From contig JAHEZD010000052.1 of the NCBI GenBank assembly GCA_023251255.1, positions 1-40,442 of the forward strand: 40,442 bases of DNA, in the 5' to 3' direction. Shown here piece after piece: positions 31,461 to 40,442 of the stretch. The position numbers and the translations under genes were made by a program. The notes beneath the pieces were generated by a model. That model was not told the DNA's origin and made no database searches. It saw only the letters and a program-made list of their open reading frames with translations. How positions within the stretch are numbered: the first letter of the stretch is position 1; every line of letters begins with the position of its first letter. Origin of the DNA: Chitinophagaceae bacterium (GTDB lineage: Bacteria; Bacteroidota; Bacteroidia; Chitinophagales; Chitinophagaceae).

Positions 31461-32867
31461 CTATTTCCAGCCGCCGCCCAATGCCTTGTACAGCTCCACG
31501 TTGGCAGCCAGTTGGGCTTTCTTGATGGCTGCTGTTTCCAGCTCGCTCTGCAGTACATTGCCTTGCGCGGTAATGACTTCCAAATAGGTAGCCATACCGT
31601 TCCTGAACAGGAGGTCAGCATTTGAAATGGCCTGCTGCAAGGTGCTCTGGCGTGTGGAGGCAATGGTTTGCTGCTCCTTCAGCTTCTCTATTTTCACCAG
31701 TGCATCCGATACTTCGCCAACAGCGGTCAGTACGGATTGCCTGAACTGGATCACCGTTTTCTCCCTGTTCACTTTGGCCACCTCATATTGTGTGCTCAAT
31801 TGCTTGCGCTGGAACAATGGCTGGGCAATGCCCCCTGCCACTGCACCAAACAGGGAGGCCGGAATATTGAACCAGTTACTTGCTTTGAATGCATTTACCC
31901 CTCCTGCTGCTGTAATGCTCAATGATGGGTACATATTGGCTTTGGCAATGCCCACATTGGCATTGGCTATGTTCAGCGCCAGTTCATAGCTCCTTACATC
32001 CGGCCGGCGAGCCAGCATGGAAGATGGGATACCTGTTGATGCATTGCTGCTAACAGTTACTGCAGTCAATGTGGTACCACGTTCCGTTCTGGTGGGCAGG
32101 CTGCCTGCGAGTATGCTCAATGCATTTTCCTGCAAGGCGATGGCCTGTTCAAATTGCGGGACCAATTGTGCAGCTACCAAACGTTGTGCCTCTGCCTGCT
32201 GAACGGCCAGGGCTGTTACCTGTCCTGCATTGTACTGCAGCTTGATGATGCGGAGCGTGCTATCGTTCAGCAACACGTTCTTCTTGGCTATTGCCAATTG
32301 TGCATCCAGCATGAGCAGGTTGTAGAACCCCTGTGCTACATTGGCCACGATGGTGGTCTGCACTGCTTTTTTGGCCTCTGCTGTTTGCAGGTAAGCTGCC
32401 AATGCTGCGGACCGCTGGTTCCTGATCTTGCCCCAGATATCTGCTTCCCAGGAGAAATTGACACTGGTGGAATAATCTTCGATGTAGGACTTCCCCAGGA
32501 ACTGGCTCAGGCTCAACCCGTTCAAACTATTGTCTGATGGGCGGTTGATACTTGCACCCAGTTGCAGCTTGGCATCTGGCAGGTAAGCATATTTGGTTTG
32601 CGTCAGCGTAAGCTGTGCAGCCTCGATGTTCTTCAGGGCCAACTGCATATCATAGTTCTTGGCAATGGCGCTGTCTATGAGCTTCTGCAGGGAGGCATCG
32701 GTAAAGAAGGCCTTCCATTGAATGTCTGCAATGCTTGTGGTATCGGAGTTTGCTGCATTCCTGAAAGTTTCGGGAAGGGCTACTTGCGGTTTCTCCATGT
32801 CTTTCGACACCTTACATGCACTGAGCAGGATAAGCAATAATGCGGTGATATATGTTTTTGTGTTCAT
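31461..32867 (-). CDS. RND efflux outer-membrane factor lipoprotein, NodT family
   Basis: TolC/OprM-like channel proteins form the outer-membrane exit of tripartite efflux pumps. From the ATG at 32867 the product has 468 residues and begins with 'MNTKTYITALLLILLSAC', a lipoprotein signal. A longer frame to 32987 lacks a signal and is not used. The mature protein has the repeated coiled-coil/barrel pattern: 'LIDSAIAKNYDMQLALKNIE', 'ATLTLTQ'-like helices, 'SLNGLSLSQFLG', 'VNFSWEADIWGKIRN', and in the second half 'RRPDVRSYELALNIANANVG' and 'LFGAVAGGIAQPLFQRKQL'. This is the standard NodT two-repeat layout. It is the third structural gene of the efflux operon, 147 bases after the pump gene. Confidence 0.95.
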   Translation of the reverse strand: MNTKTYITALLLILLSACKVSKDMEKPQVALPETFRNAANSDTTSIADIQWKAFFTDASLQKLIDSAIAKNYDMQLALKNIEAAQLTLTQTKYAYLPDAKLQLGASINRPSDNSLNGLSLSQFLGKSYIEDYSTSVNFSWEADIWGKIRNQRSAALAAYLQTAEAKKAVQTTIVANVAQGFYNLLMLDAQLAIAKKNVLLNDSTLRIIKLQYNAGQVTALAVQQAEAQRLVAAQLVPQFEQAIALQENALSILAGSLPTRTERGTTLTAVTVSSNASTGIPSSMLARRPDVRSYELALNIANANVGIAKANMYPSLSITAAGGVNAFKASNWFNIPASLFGAVAGGIAQPLFQRKQLSTQYEVAKVNREKTVIQFRQSVLTAVGEVSDALVKIEKLKEQQTIASTRQSTLQQAISNADLLFRNGMATYLEVITAQGNVLQSELETAAIKKAQLAANVELYKALGGGWK

Positions 32868-33014
32868 TCTGTTTGATTTATGTATTAGTTCATGGATGAT
32901 AGCTGATGGTTCATAGTTGATGGGGTCAGGCTGCCAGTTCATTGGTTGTACAATTTTGTGCAGTCCCGCAGCAAGTGATGCGGGCAACCCGCCCCCTCAA
33001 CCCGTAACAAGTAA

Positions 33015-36000
33015 CTATTTGTTGTGTTCCAACTTGTCCACAATCCAGTCATCATGCTCCACTATTTTCTTGGTGCTGACCATTTCCTGCAGCTTCTGGA
33101 AGATCACGAACAGTACCGGTATGATGAAGATGCCCAAGAGTACCCCCGTCAACATGCCGCCCACTGCACCCGTACCGATGGAACGGTTGCCCATGGCCGA
33201 TGCTCCCTTTGCGGTCAACAGCGGCAGGAGCCCTGCTATGAATGCAAATGAGGTCATTAAGATGGGACGCAAGCGCAACTTGGCTGCTTCTATGGCTGCA
33301 TGGTGTATGGTCAATCCAGCCTTTCTCCGCTGCACAGCATACTCCACGATCAGGATGGCATTCTTGGCCAGCAAACCAATGAGCATGATGAGGCAGACCT
33401 GCACATAGATATTGTTATCGATACCTGCGATATTGATAAAAGCAAACACACCCAGTATACCTGTAGGAACGGATAGGATCACGGCAAATGGCAGTATATA
33501 ACTTTCGTACTGTGCGGCCAACAAGAAGTAAACAAACACTAACGACATCACAAAGATCAACGTGGTCTGTGTACCTGCCTGTTGCTCCTCCCTGGTTAGG
33601 CCCGACCATTCGTAGCCATAACCACGGGGCAGGTACTGTGTGGCCACTTCCTGTACGGCTTTCAATGCCTCCCCGGAGCTATAGCCCGGTTTGGGGATAC
33701 CATTGATGGTGACTGCATTGAACAGGTTGTTCCGTGTAACGGTTTCGGGTCCATATACTTTCTCCAATGAAATCAATGTTTTCACGGGGACCATTTGCCC
33801 GGCATTGTTTTTCACATGCACATTGTTCAATGTTTCTGGGTCAACACGGTAGTTGATATCCGATTGCATGATGACCTTGTACTGCTTGCCAAAACGGTTG
33901 AAATCGGATGCCTGGTAACTACCATAGTACACTTGCAATGTTTGCAATAGATCGCTGATGGATACACCGAGCTGTTTGGCCTTGCCTTCGTCTATATTCA
34001 CTTTGTACTGCGGGTTGCCCGTGCTGAAGGTGGTGAAGGCATACAGTATCTCCGGACGTTTCATCAACTCACCAATAAAGCCATTGGTGGTAGCGCTCAG
34101 GTCTTCCAGCTTGCCGCCGTTCCTGTCCTGCAACAGCAATTCAAAGCCGTTGGTATTACCGAATCCCTGTACAGTGGGCAAGGTAAACGTGAACAGGTTG
34201 GCTTTTGAAATAACACCCAAGCGTTGGTTCACTTCGCCCAGTATGGCATTGATGTCTTCCGACTTGCCACGGGTACCCGGTTTCTTCAACTTGATAAAGG
34301 CCAGCGCACTAATTGGGCTGGAGGCATTGGTGATGATGTTCAAACCAGCAACGCTGTATATTTTCTCCACACCCTCCACTTTCTGGATAATGGAGTCTAC
34401 TTGGTCCACCACCTTTTTGGTCCTTTCCAAAGAGGCACCCGGTGGCATGTTCAAGGAATACAGGAATATACTTTGGTCCTCCGTTGGAATAAAGCCCGAG
34501 GGTGATTTCTTCACCAGTATCACGGTTGTAACCGTTATCACTACCAGTCCGATAATGGCTACCCATTTTGCCTTGATCAGGAAACGCAAGCTGCTGGTAT
34601 AGCGGTTGGTCATGTGGGTAAAGGAAGTATTGAATGCATGGAAGAACTTCCTTTTGAAGCCTTTGGGTTTCTCCACCCCATCATGGTGGCCCCTCTTCAG
34701 GAACAGGGCGGCCAATGCAGGACTCAATGTCAAGGCATTCAAAGCAGAGATGAGGATGGCAATGGCCAAGGTGAAGGCAAACTGCTTATAGAAGATACCT
34801 GCTGGGCCCTGCATAAAGCCAACAGGTACAAACACGGCGGCCATTACCAGGGTGATGGAGATGATGGCCCCTGATATCTCGCTCATGCTTTTAATGGTGG
34901 CAGCCCTTGCCGGCAAGTGCTCCGTCTCCATTTTGGTATGCACAGCTTCGACGACGACGATGGCATCATCTACCACGATACCAATGGCCAGTATCAGTGC
35001 AAACAGGGTCAACAGGTTAATGGTAAAACCAAACAGTTGCATGAAGAAGAAGGTACCCAGGATGGCTACTGGTACAGCAATGGCGGGTATCAGGGTTGAC
35101 CTGAAATCCTGCAGGAACAGGAACACTACGATAAATACCAGGATGAACGCTTCTATCAATGTATGTTCCACTTTGTCAATGGATGCATCCAGGAACTCTT
35201 TGGCTGAGTAAGGGATAAAAGTATTGATGCCCTTGGGCAATGATTTCTTGGCTTCTTCCACAATCTTGTTTACCTCGATCAATATATCGTTGGCATTGGA
35301 GCCAGCCGTTTGGTAAATCAAAATACCTGTGGATGGGCCACCGTCTACCTTGGCGCTGGCCGTATAACTGAAGGAACCGAACTCAATGCGGGCAATATCT
35401 TTCAACCTGATGGTGGAACCATCCGCATTGGCCTTTAAAATGATGTCCTCATACTGCTTGTCATTATTGAGCTTGCCTTTGTACTTGATCACATATTCAA
35501 ATGCCTCCTTGCTGCCCTCCCCAAATTTGCCCGGTGCTGCTTCCAGGTTCTGTTCCTTGATGGCTGCCAGTACTTCCTGTGTGGAAAGGTTATAAGCCGC
35601 TAACCGGTCAGGTTTCAACCATATACGCATGGCATAGTCCTTGGAACCGAATATAAGTGCCTGCCCCACGCCATTCACCCGTTGGATCTGCGGTATGATG
35701 TTTATCTTGGCATAATTCTGCAAAAAGCTCTCACTGAAAGCGGAATCCTTTGTGTAGAGTACCACACAGTGAATGATGCCGTTCTGTTGCTTCTGTGTGG
35801 TAAGCCCAGCCTGTATCACTTCTGCAGGTATCAAACTGGTTGCCTTTGCTACCCTGTTCTGTACGTTTACGGCTGCTATGTCCGGGTCGGTACCCGATTT
35901 GAAGAACACGTTCAATGTCATGGTTCCATCATTGTTGGAGTTGGAGGTCATGTAGGTCATGTTCTCCACGCCATTGATGGATTCCTCCAACGGTGTTGCC

Positions 36001-36182
36001 ACCGAACGGGCCACCACTTCTGCACCTGCACCGGGATAGTTGGCTGTTACCTGCACGCTTGGCGGGGCTATATCCGGGAACTGGGTGATGGGTAGGGAAA
36101 ATAGTGAAACAAGGCCCAGTAGCACCAATAGTATGGATATGACTGTGGAGAGTACCGGGCGTTCTATGAATTTCTTGAACAT
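33015..36182 (-). CDS. RND efflux pump, HAE1 (AcrB) family
   Basis: The 1055-residue protein is the inner-membrane proton-driven pump of a tripartite drug exporter. It begins 'MFKKFIERPVLSTVISILLV', the conserved first helix of HAE1 pumps, and has the porter-domain 'FPDIAPPSVQVTANYPGA'. The proton-relay residues are intact: Asp405 and Asp406 in 'GIVVDDAIVVVEA', and Lys940 in 'LLAKNAILIVEYA'. 'GFMQGPAGIFYKQF' and 'PVLFVIFQKL' near the end are also typical. Length and motifs indicate a complete pump. It is in one operon with the adaptor upstream and the outer-membrane factor downstream, though a 533-base gap with tandem repeats separates it from the adaptor gene. The exported compounds are unknown. 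Confidence 0.97.
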   Translation of the reverse strand: MFKKFIERPVLSTVISILLVLLGLVSLFSLPITQFPDIAPPSVQVTANYPGAGAEVVARSVATPLEESINGVENMTYMTSNSNNDGTMTLNVFFKSGTDPDIAAVNVQNRVAKATSLIPAEVIQAGLTTQKQQNGIIHCVVLYTKDSAFSESFLQNYAKINIIPQIQRVNGVGQALIFGSKDYAMRIWLKPDRLAAYNLSTQEVLAAIKEQNLEAAPGKFGEGSKEAFEYVIKYKGKLNNDKQYEDIILKANADGSTIRLKDIARIEFGSFSYTASAKVDGGPSTGILIYQTAGSNANDILIEVNKIVEEAKKSLPKGINTFIPYSAKEFLDASIDKVEHTLIEAFILVFIVVFLFLQDFRSTLIPAIAVPVAILGTFFFMQLFGFTINLLTLFALILAIGIVVDDAIVVVEAVHTKMETEHLPARAATIKSMSEISGAIISITLVMAAVFVPVGFMQGPAGIFYKQFAFTLAIAILISALNALTLSPALAALFLKRGHHDGVEKPKGFKRKFFHAFNTSFTHMTNRYTSSLRFLIKAKWVAIIGLVVITVTTVILVKKSPSGFIPTEDQSIFLYSLNMPPGASLERTKKVVDQVDSIIQKVEGVEKIYSVAGLNIITNASSPISALAFIKLKKPGTRGKSEDINAILGEVNQRLGVISKANLFTFTLPTVQGFGNTNGFELLLQDRNGGKLEDLSATTNGFIGELMKRPEILYAFTTFSTGNPQYKVNIDEGKAKQLGVSISDLLQTLQVYYGSYQASDFNRFGKQYKVIMQSDINYRVDPETLNNVHVKNNAGQMVPVKTLISLEKVYGPETVTRNNLFNAVTINGIPKPGYSSGEALKAVQEVATQYLPRGYGYEWSGLTREEQQAGTQTTLIFVMSLVFVYFLLAAQYESYILPFAVILSVPTGILGVFAFINIAGIDNNIYVQVCLIMLIGLLAKNAILIVEYAVQRRKAGLTIHHAAIEAAKLRLRPILMTSFAFIAGLLPLLTAKGASAMGNRSIGTGAVGGMLTGVLLGIFIIPVLFVIFQKLQEMVSTKKIVEHDDWIVDKLEHNK

Positions 36183-36377
36183 AATGATGATTTGTTGTTA
36201 GCCAATGTGATTAATTGGATGGTTATGTGCAGGCCCTGCCCTATCCTGTCCGTGGCTGTGTTTGCCAGACGTGCAGGAGGATGTTTGCAATGAATAAATA
36301 CTGTTTTTACTAAATGTTTTGGGTGGACCTGTTATTGTTAGCTTTGATTATTAATGGTAACCTGTCAGCCTGAGCAA

Positions 36378-36710
36378 TGTCACAGCTTGTCGAAGTGTTG
36401 TCAAAGGCGAATCGAGAACAGTCTTCGTTAGCCAGTTTCGACAGGCTCAACTTGACACTTTCTTTATTGAATCTCATTGAACCTACGAAGACTGATGTCA
36501 CACTGAGCTTGTCGAAGTGTTGTCAAAGGCGAATCGAGAACAGTCTTCGTTAGCCAGTTTCGACAGGCTCAACCTTGACACTTTCTTTATTGAATCTCAT
36601 TGAACCTACGAAGACTGATGTCACACTGAGCTTGAGCTTGTCGAAGTGTTGTCAAAGGCGAATCGAGAACAGTCTTCGTTAGCCAGTTTCGACAGGCTCA
36701 ACTTGACAGC
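36378..36710. repeat. Tandem repeat of about 122-129 bp inside the efflux operon
   Basis: Three copies start with 'cttgtcgaagtgttgtc' at 36386, 36508 and 36637. Each unit holds 'cttgtcgaag' and its counterpart 'ttcgacaggctcaa', so each can fold back on itself. Copy 3 has an extra 'gagctt'. It lies between the adaptor and pump genes, where RNA structure could affect the ratio of the two products. Confidence 0.88.
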
Positions 36711-36715
36711 ATCCT

Positions 36716-37852
36716 TTACAAGCTTGCATGCAGCACACTGTCCAGTGAAATCTGCTGCGGGGCAATCACCGCACCGTCCCTTAAACGCTGCAGGCCACTG
36801 AACACAATGCTTTCGCCGCTTGCAAGTCCCTTGCTTACCAAATAGTTGCTGCCACTTTTTCCGCTTACGCTAATCTGTTTGCTAACTACTTTGTTGCTGT
36901 CGCCCATGGCGAATACAAATATTTTGTCCTGCACTTCGTAAGTGGCTTCCTGTGGCACGATCAGTTGTTCCTGGTGCAGGGAAGGGATGCGTATCCTACC
37001 TGTTATACCGGAACGTAATTGCTTTTCACCATTGGGGAAGATGGCCCTGAAACTGATGGTGCCAGCATTGCGGTCAAATTGTCCCTGCACCAGTTCCACT
37101 TTGCCCTTGGCCTGGTAGATGCTGTTGTCCGGCAATTGCAGTTCCACTGCAGGAATGTTCCTTACTTTTTCCTCTGTTGTCTTTCCGTCAATCTTTGCAA
37201 TGAAGGTCAGGAAATCGCTTTCGCTCATGGAGAAGTAGGCATGCACATTGTTCACTTCGGAAAGCACGGTCAAAGGCAATGCTTCACCCTTGCCAATCAG
37301 GCTCCCCTGCTTGAAGGGAATGTGGCCAATGTAGCCACTAACAGGTGCTTTGATCAGGGTGTAACCAACAGTGATATCGGCACTTCCTTTGGAGGAGGTA
37401 GCTTGTGCATAAGCCGCTTTGGCTGCGTTCAAATTGGCAACGGCTGTCTTTAACTGCACATCGGCCACTACTTTGTTCTGCACCAATGGGGTAATGCGGT
37501 CCACCTCCACTTGTGCCCTCTCAATATTTGCCTTTGCAGCCTGAATGGAAGCGCCCGCATTGTTGGCGTATTCATTGTATTCGTTGCTGTTGATCTTGAA
37601 AAGCGGTTGCCCCTGCTGTACATAAGTACCTTCTTCCACAAATATTTTCTCCAGGTAACCGCTTACTTGCGGACGGATCTCAACATTGGTGGTGCCTTCA
37701 ACGGAGGCTGGGTATTCCTGCCAGGTTACTGCTGAACCTGTGTTCAACTTGATAACGGGCAATGCTTGCGGCGGTGGTGGGGCCTGGTTCAGTTGGTTGC
37801 CTGCACATGCGGCAAAAAACAAGAAGGCGGCTGAATAGATTAATTTTTTCAT
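36716..37852 (-). CDS. RND efflux periplasmic adaptor (membrane fusion) lipoprotein
   Basis: The adaptor links the inner-membrane pump to the outer-membrane channel. The 378-residue protein starts with a lipoprotein signal ending 'FFAAC' (Cys at about 16). It then has the barrel-sandwich half 'VEIRPQVSGYLEKIFVEEG', a coiled-coil hairpin ('AKANIERAQVEVDRITPL' to 'NLNAAKAAYAQATS'), the second lipoyl half 'IKAPVSGYIGHIPFKQGSL', and the beta-barrel and membrane-proximal domains ending 'APQQISLDSVL'. The gene is directly downstream of the TetR-type regulator gene. Operator-like sites O1 and O2 lie between its start and the regulator's stop, so it is probably the first gene of the regulated operon. 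Confidence 0.95.
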   Translation of the reverse strand: MKKLIYSAAFLFFAACAGNQLNQAPPPPQALPVIKLNTGSAVTWQEYPASVEGTTNVEIRPQVSGYLEKIFVEEGTYVQQGQPLFKINSNEYNEYANNAGASIQAAKANIERAQVEVDRITPLVQNKVVADVQLKTAVANLNAAKAAYAQATSSKGSADITVGYTLIKAPVSGYIGHIPFKQGSLIGKGEALPLTVLSEVNNVHAYFSMSESDFLTFIAKIDGKTTEEKVRNIPAVELQLPDNSIYQAKGKVELVQGQFDRNAGTISFRAIFPNGEKQLRSGITGRIRIPSLHQEQLIVPQEATYEVQDKIFVFAMGDSNKVVSKQISVSGKSGSNYLVSKGLASGESIVFSGLQRLRDGAVIAPQQISLDSVLHASL

Positions 37853-37858
37853 AACGTA

Positions 37859-37881
37859 ATTAAACTGTTTAACGGTGTTAA
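37859..37881. promoter_or_regulatory. TetR operator candidate O1
   Basis: The 23-base site runs ATTAAActgTTTAAC-N3-GTTAA. The TTAAC-N3-GTTAA core is a near-palindrome. It sits just upstream of the adaptor start codon at 37852. Sites O2 and O3 have the same layout. Confidence 0.65.
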
Positions 37882-37971
37882 GTATTTGTGGTAAAAAAAG
37901 CAGTCGGTTACTGCTGCTCCATCAATGGTTGCTTACTGTTGATAGAATGTGTTGCGTATAGAGGTTACATA

Positions 37972-37994
37972 ATTAAATGGTTTAACAGTGTTAA
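37972..37994. promoter_or_regulatory. TetR operator candidate O2
   Basis: The sequence ATTAAAtggTTTAAC-N3-GTTAA differs from O1 at only a few bases. It lies 91 bases beyond O1 and upstream of the adaptor gene, consistent with a second repressor site in the same control region. Confidence 0.65.
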
Positions 37995-38018
37995 CTAATG
38001 CTCCAAAAAAAAAGGGCG

Positions 38019-38615
38019 CTATTTCATGGAGTTGATGATACTTGTAATGGCATCCTTCAATACTTGTTTGTTGATTTCGTCAGATCGCTGTTGGTTAGTT
38101 AGGTTAATGGCTATGAGACCATGCACCACCGACCATAATGTATAGTACTTTGTACAGATATAGTCCTCGGTACGCCTCTCTTCAGGAATGATTTCTTCTA
38201 TCTTGTCCCAAAGCATATTGGACGGCCCTTTCATATCCGGACAGGAATTCTCGAACACGCAGCAGTTCACTTCCACACCGTACATTACCTGGTACAGTTC
38301 CTTCTCAGCAAAAGCAAAGTTCCAGTAGGCCAGCCACATGGCTTCCAATTGCTCGGCAGGGTCGGTAAGCTTGTTCTTTGCTTCTTCCATCTGCTTTGCC
38401 AACTTCACGTAGCCCAAACGGGTAAGCTCGTTTAAGATGGCATCCTTGTTGGCAAAGTATTCATAGATAATCGGTGCAGTGTACTCAATTTTGTCGGCAA
38501 TCTTCCGCATGCTCAAAGCCTGCCAGCCCTCTTCCTTCACAATGTCAATGGATGCATCAAGGATATTGCACCTTGTTTCTTCCTTCAACCTTAATATTCT
38601 ATCCTTACTGGCCAT
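38019..38615 (-). CDS. TetR/AcrR-family transcriptional regulator
   Basis: The 198-residue protein has an N-terminal TetR helix-turn-helix at about residues 12-60: 'ILDASIDIVKEEGWQALSMR' then 'KIADKIEYTAPIIYEYFANK'. The C-terminal ligand-binding region is helical, with 'WLAYWNFAFAEKELYQVMYG' and a cysteine-containing 'NCCVFENSC' loop, like the WHG (TetR_C_33-type) group. TetR members usually repress neighbouring efflux genes and their own promoter until a ligand binds. Three sites of the same kind at the operon and regulator control regions support this. The ligand is unknown; the three cysteines near residues 119-126 could sense metals or oxidants, which is inference only. Confidence 0.93.
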   Translation of the reverse strand: MASKDRILRLKEETRCNILDASIDIVKEEGWQALSMRKIADKIEYTAPIIYEYFANKDAILNELTRLGYVKLAKQMEEAKNKLTDPAEQLEAMWLAYWNFAFAEKELYQVMYGVEVNCCVFENSCPDMKGPSNMLWDKIEEIIPEERRTEDYICTKYYTLWSVVHGLIAINLTNQQRSDEINKQVLKDAITSIINSMK

Positions 38616-38633
38616 TTACACTTTATTACGATG

Positions 38634-38656
38634 ATTAAATAATTTAACACCGTTAG
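38634..38656. promoter_or_regulatory. TetR operator candidate O3, over the regulator's promoter
   Basis: ATTAAAtaaTTTAAC-N3-GTTAG matches O1 and O2 in layout and lies 18 bases upstream of the regulator's start. It covers the start point predicted from the promoter at 38658-38690, so binding should block transcription (autoregulation). A further half site (TTTAAC) is at 38678-38683. Confidence 0.65.
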
Positions 38657-38657
38657 A

Positions 38658-38690
38658 CAAAGGTATAAGTGAATTTGTTTAACGGCCAAA
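38658..38690 (-). promoter_or_regulatory. Bacteroidota-type promoter of the TetR gene
   Basis: On the minus strand, TTTG (38687-38690) is followed after 21 bases by TACCTTTG (38658-38665). This is a full match to the TTTG / TAnnTTTG consensus at the expected distance. The start point should fall at about 38651, inside operator O3. Confidence 0.7.
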
Positions 38691-38865
38691 TCTTTTTTTA
38701 TTAGGTGGTGACTCATTTTGAATTTTTGTGTCAGAGCCTGTCCCGAATTTTCATCGGGGTAGGCCCTGTCGAAACCGGTAGCTTCTCCTATAAAGCGCCT
38801 TCAACAGGCTGCTAATGACAGATATTGCAAAGCGCTGATAACCACTTGTGAACAAATGTTTTTAT

Positions 38866-38943
38866 TTTACCACCAAGGCACCAAGACACGAAGGAAAAAA
38901 CGAAGTTTTTTTGAACTTAGTGCCTTTGAGTCTTGGTGGTAAA
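38866..38943. repeat. Inverted-repeat element with TTTACCACCAAG ends
   Basis: TTTACCACCAAG and CTTGGTGGTAAA are perfect 12-base inverted repeats enclosing 54 bases with 'gcaccaagacacgaag' and 'cttagtgcctttgagt'. The motif belongs to a widely dispersed repeat type I recall from Bacteroidota genomes. The surrounding 38700-39205 holds other GTCGAA-type repeat fragments and no gene. Confidence 0.7.
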
Positions 38944-39205
38944 CCCGATGGCTATCGGGTGTCATTTTCAATGTGCTTGTTTGCGGAGCAAACATGGGAT
39001 ACTCGGGGCTGACATTCTTTGGAAGAAAGAATATCCGAAATGGGTCACTACCTTCTTGCCCCTTTACCCAACTAGGTACCCTTCTTAAAAAAGACGTATT
39101 ATAGGAGGCAAGATTGCGTAGAACCTCGCTATTGTTGGATGTTTATTTTCCTTTTCTTTATTCCCTATTCATTCAAACACTTTATCAAACCGTAAATCCG
39201 CTATT

Positions 39206-39826
39206 ATGCCAGACATCAAATTGAACTTCATTAACCAGTCGAATGATCAGAACAATTCTTCAGTGGTTATTTTTCAAAAAAACAGCGCTGTAAATTCCGA
39301 TGAAATTGCTGTGGCCTGGAAAGTAATACAGAACTGTAGCCAAGGGTGGAACCACCCCTTTGTTTACCCAATGAGCATGTATATTGGCGGCAGCGATAGC
39401 TGGGGCAATTACAGCCCCCAGCTCCATGCAGAAAACGGGCAGCAATTTGCCATGGTCAAGAACGCTTCCGGCGACACCATTGTGTATGAAGGACCCAGTA
39501 GCAATAACAATGAAGTGGAGATGTTGAACAACCTGCCTGTGGGCGCCATCAACGCCAATATTTACAAGGATGGCAGCCTATTGGCCACCAAAACAAATGT
39601 AGCACCCGGACAGAAAGCGGTATTTGAGTTCAAGCCGACCATCTGGATTGGGGCTGTATCGGAAATGGTTCAAGGAGAAGTGATGAACTCGGCCATACTG
39701 GAATCAATCAATACGGAAATCAGCCTATTGGGTATTGAAAGTGCGGATATCATCATGACGGGTGGTGGTCCTAGTGCCAGCTCCACTCCTTTTGTTTTCT
39801 CGCTGGCGCACATTGTGTATGCCTAG
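39206..39826 (+). CDS. Conserved protein of unknown function
   Basis: The 206-residue product begins 'MPDIKLNFINQSNDQNNSSV' and continues 'AWKVIQNCSQGWNHPFVYP', then 'GAINANIYKDGSLLATKTNV', 'AVFEFKPTIWIG' and 'SADIIMTGGGPSASSTPFVF'. Beta-strand content looks high and there is no signal peptide or membrane span. I recall similar proteins in scattered bacteria, always unannotated, and do not recognise a fold. The gene is monocistronic, with long non-coding stretches on both sides. The ATG at 39206 starts the conserved part. Confidence 0.75.
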   Translation: MPDIKLNFINQSNDQNNSSVVIFQKNSAVNSDEIAVAWKVIQNCSQGWNHPFVYPMSMYIGGSDSWGNYSPQLHAENGQQFAMVKNASGDTIVYEGPSSNNNEVEMLNNLPVGAINANIYKDGSLLATKTNVAPGQKAVFEFKPTIWIGAVSEMVQGEVMNSAILESINTEISLLGIESADIIMTGGGPSASSTPFVFSLAHIVYA

Positions 39827-40442
39827 TATGACCCGTTGGCGGAATTGATTTCCCTCCGCTTTGTAGTTGAAAATAGAGTAATGCATCAATAGGTACAATC
39901 GTTTCATTGCCCCGATCCTTTAGGTCGGGGTTATGAAAAAAACTATCACTACTTGGGCCTAGCCCAAAACGCGAGCTTGGGCTAAAGCCAATACCGCCCA
40001 CCCAATATCATTATCCCTTGGCTGAAAGCCAAAGGGCAATGATGTTAATATCTACTTAACGCAAGTTGCTAGTTAAAAGCAGAACTAATTGTAGGAAATG
40101 GTTGCCTTAGACTGGCTAAGCCTGCCCCTTTTCTTTTTGGAAGTATTCAGCAAAACGACCAAATACGCTTCCCCAATCATTTTTTTTGAAAAGAAATTAT
40201 CCCCAAAATAGGATGCCTCCCAAAAATGGCACCAGGGAAGCTGTCCAAATTCAATTCAGCGGTTCCCTCAATCGGATTAGGCTGCCCCTTCGGAAAAAGA
40301 AAGCTTTTGTAAGCGTTTAATGGCTGTCAATTCAGGTGGCAATGCTTGTTGTGTCCGGCCCTGCCCCATACTTACTGTAAGGCACCTATTTTCATGATGA
40401 AGATTTGTGGTAAAATTCCTGTGGTAATTTAAAGACCACAAG
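39827..40442. other. Gene-poor right end of the window
   Basis: No complete gene is supported. There are hairpins with CCCCGA/TCGGGG stems (39910-39930) and around 40000-40045. On the minus strand, a frame from about 40250 down to a stop at 40116 reads like protein ('DWGSVFGRFAEYFQKEKGQA' at its end), but it lacks a start. It could be a remnant of a broken gene, or chance. Confidence 0.5.

Noticed and set aside
34852-35211. Plus-strand frames over the RND pump gene
   Set aside because: Antisense shadows of a long, conserved gene.

Overview
This window looks like a chromosome segment of a Bacteroidota bacterium, most likely in or near Chitinophagaceae. The evidence is Bacteroidota-type lipoprotein signals, a type II-C CRISPR locus with a 47-bp repeat of the GTTGTGATTTGC type, promoter boxes of the TTTG/TAnnTTTG type, few Shine-Dalgarno sequences, and many dispersed palindromic repeats containing GCTTGTCGAA/TTCGACAAGC. 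The species assignment is inference.

Left part (1-4.1 kb): the start of a dipeptide epimerase gene runs off the edge, followed by a DUF6580-type membrane protein, class I mannose-6-phosphate isomerase (manA) and a YraN-family nuclease-like gene. The spaces between them hold minisatellites and two palindromic mobile-repeat families.

CRISPR region (4.2-14.35 kb): cas9, cas1 and cas2 form a minus-strand operon with no csn2 or cas4. A plus-strand tracrRNA lies just upstream of cas9. An array of 25 full repeats, 25 spacers and a truncated 26th repeat follows. Anti-repeat pairing and a terminator at 10068-10100 indicate that pre-crRNA is made from the minus strand, toward cas9. The 26th repeat breaks after base 20. 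Repeat bases 25-47 reappear exactly at 14326-14348, so about 2.2 kb carrying three lipoprotein-like genes appears to have been inserted into, and to have split, the terminal repeat.

Middle (15-21.4 kb): a membrane-domain/alpha-beta-hydrolase fusion, a tandem-repeat tract, a DUF4136 lipoprotein with an outer-membrane beta-barrel protein, an XRE-type regulator preceded by a dense cluster of TGTGACA/TGTCACA sites, and a small helical protein.

AT-rich accessory region (21.4-28.4 kb): two related sensor modules (multi-TM protein plus NarX/DesK-type histidine kinase) converge on a single NarL-type response regulator. Next come a lipoprotein, an HExxE-motif protein, two small proteins whose hydrophobic C-terminal parts run into Leu-Cys-Pro, and a membrane protein homologous to the N-terminal half of the hydrolase fusion.

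Right part (28.5-40.4 kb): a GapN-like aldehyde dehydrogenase, an SDR oxidoreductase, and a complete RND efflux operon (adaptor, pump, outer-membrane factor) under a TetR regulator. Three similar TTAAC-N3-GTTA sites lie at the two control regions. A conserved protein of unknown function and a gene-poor end close the window.
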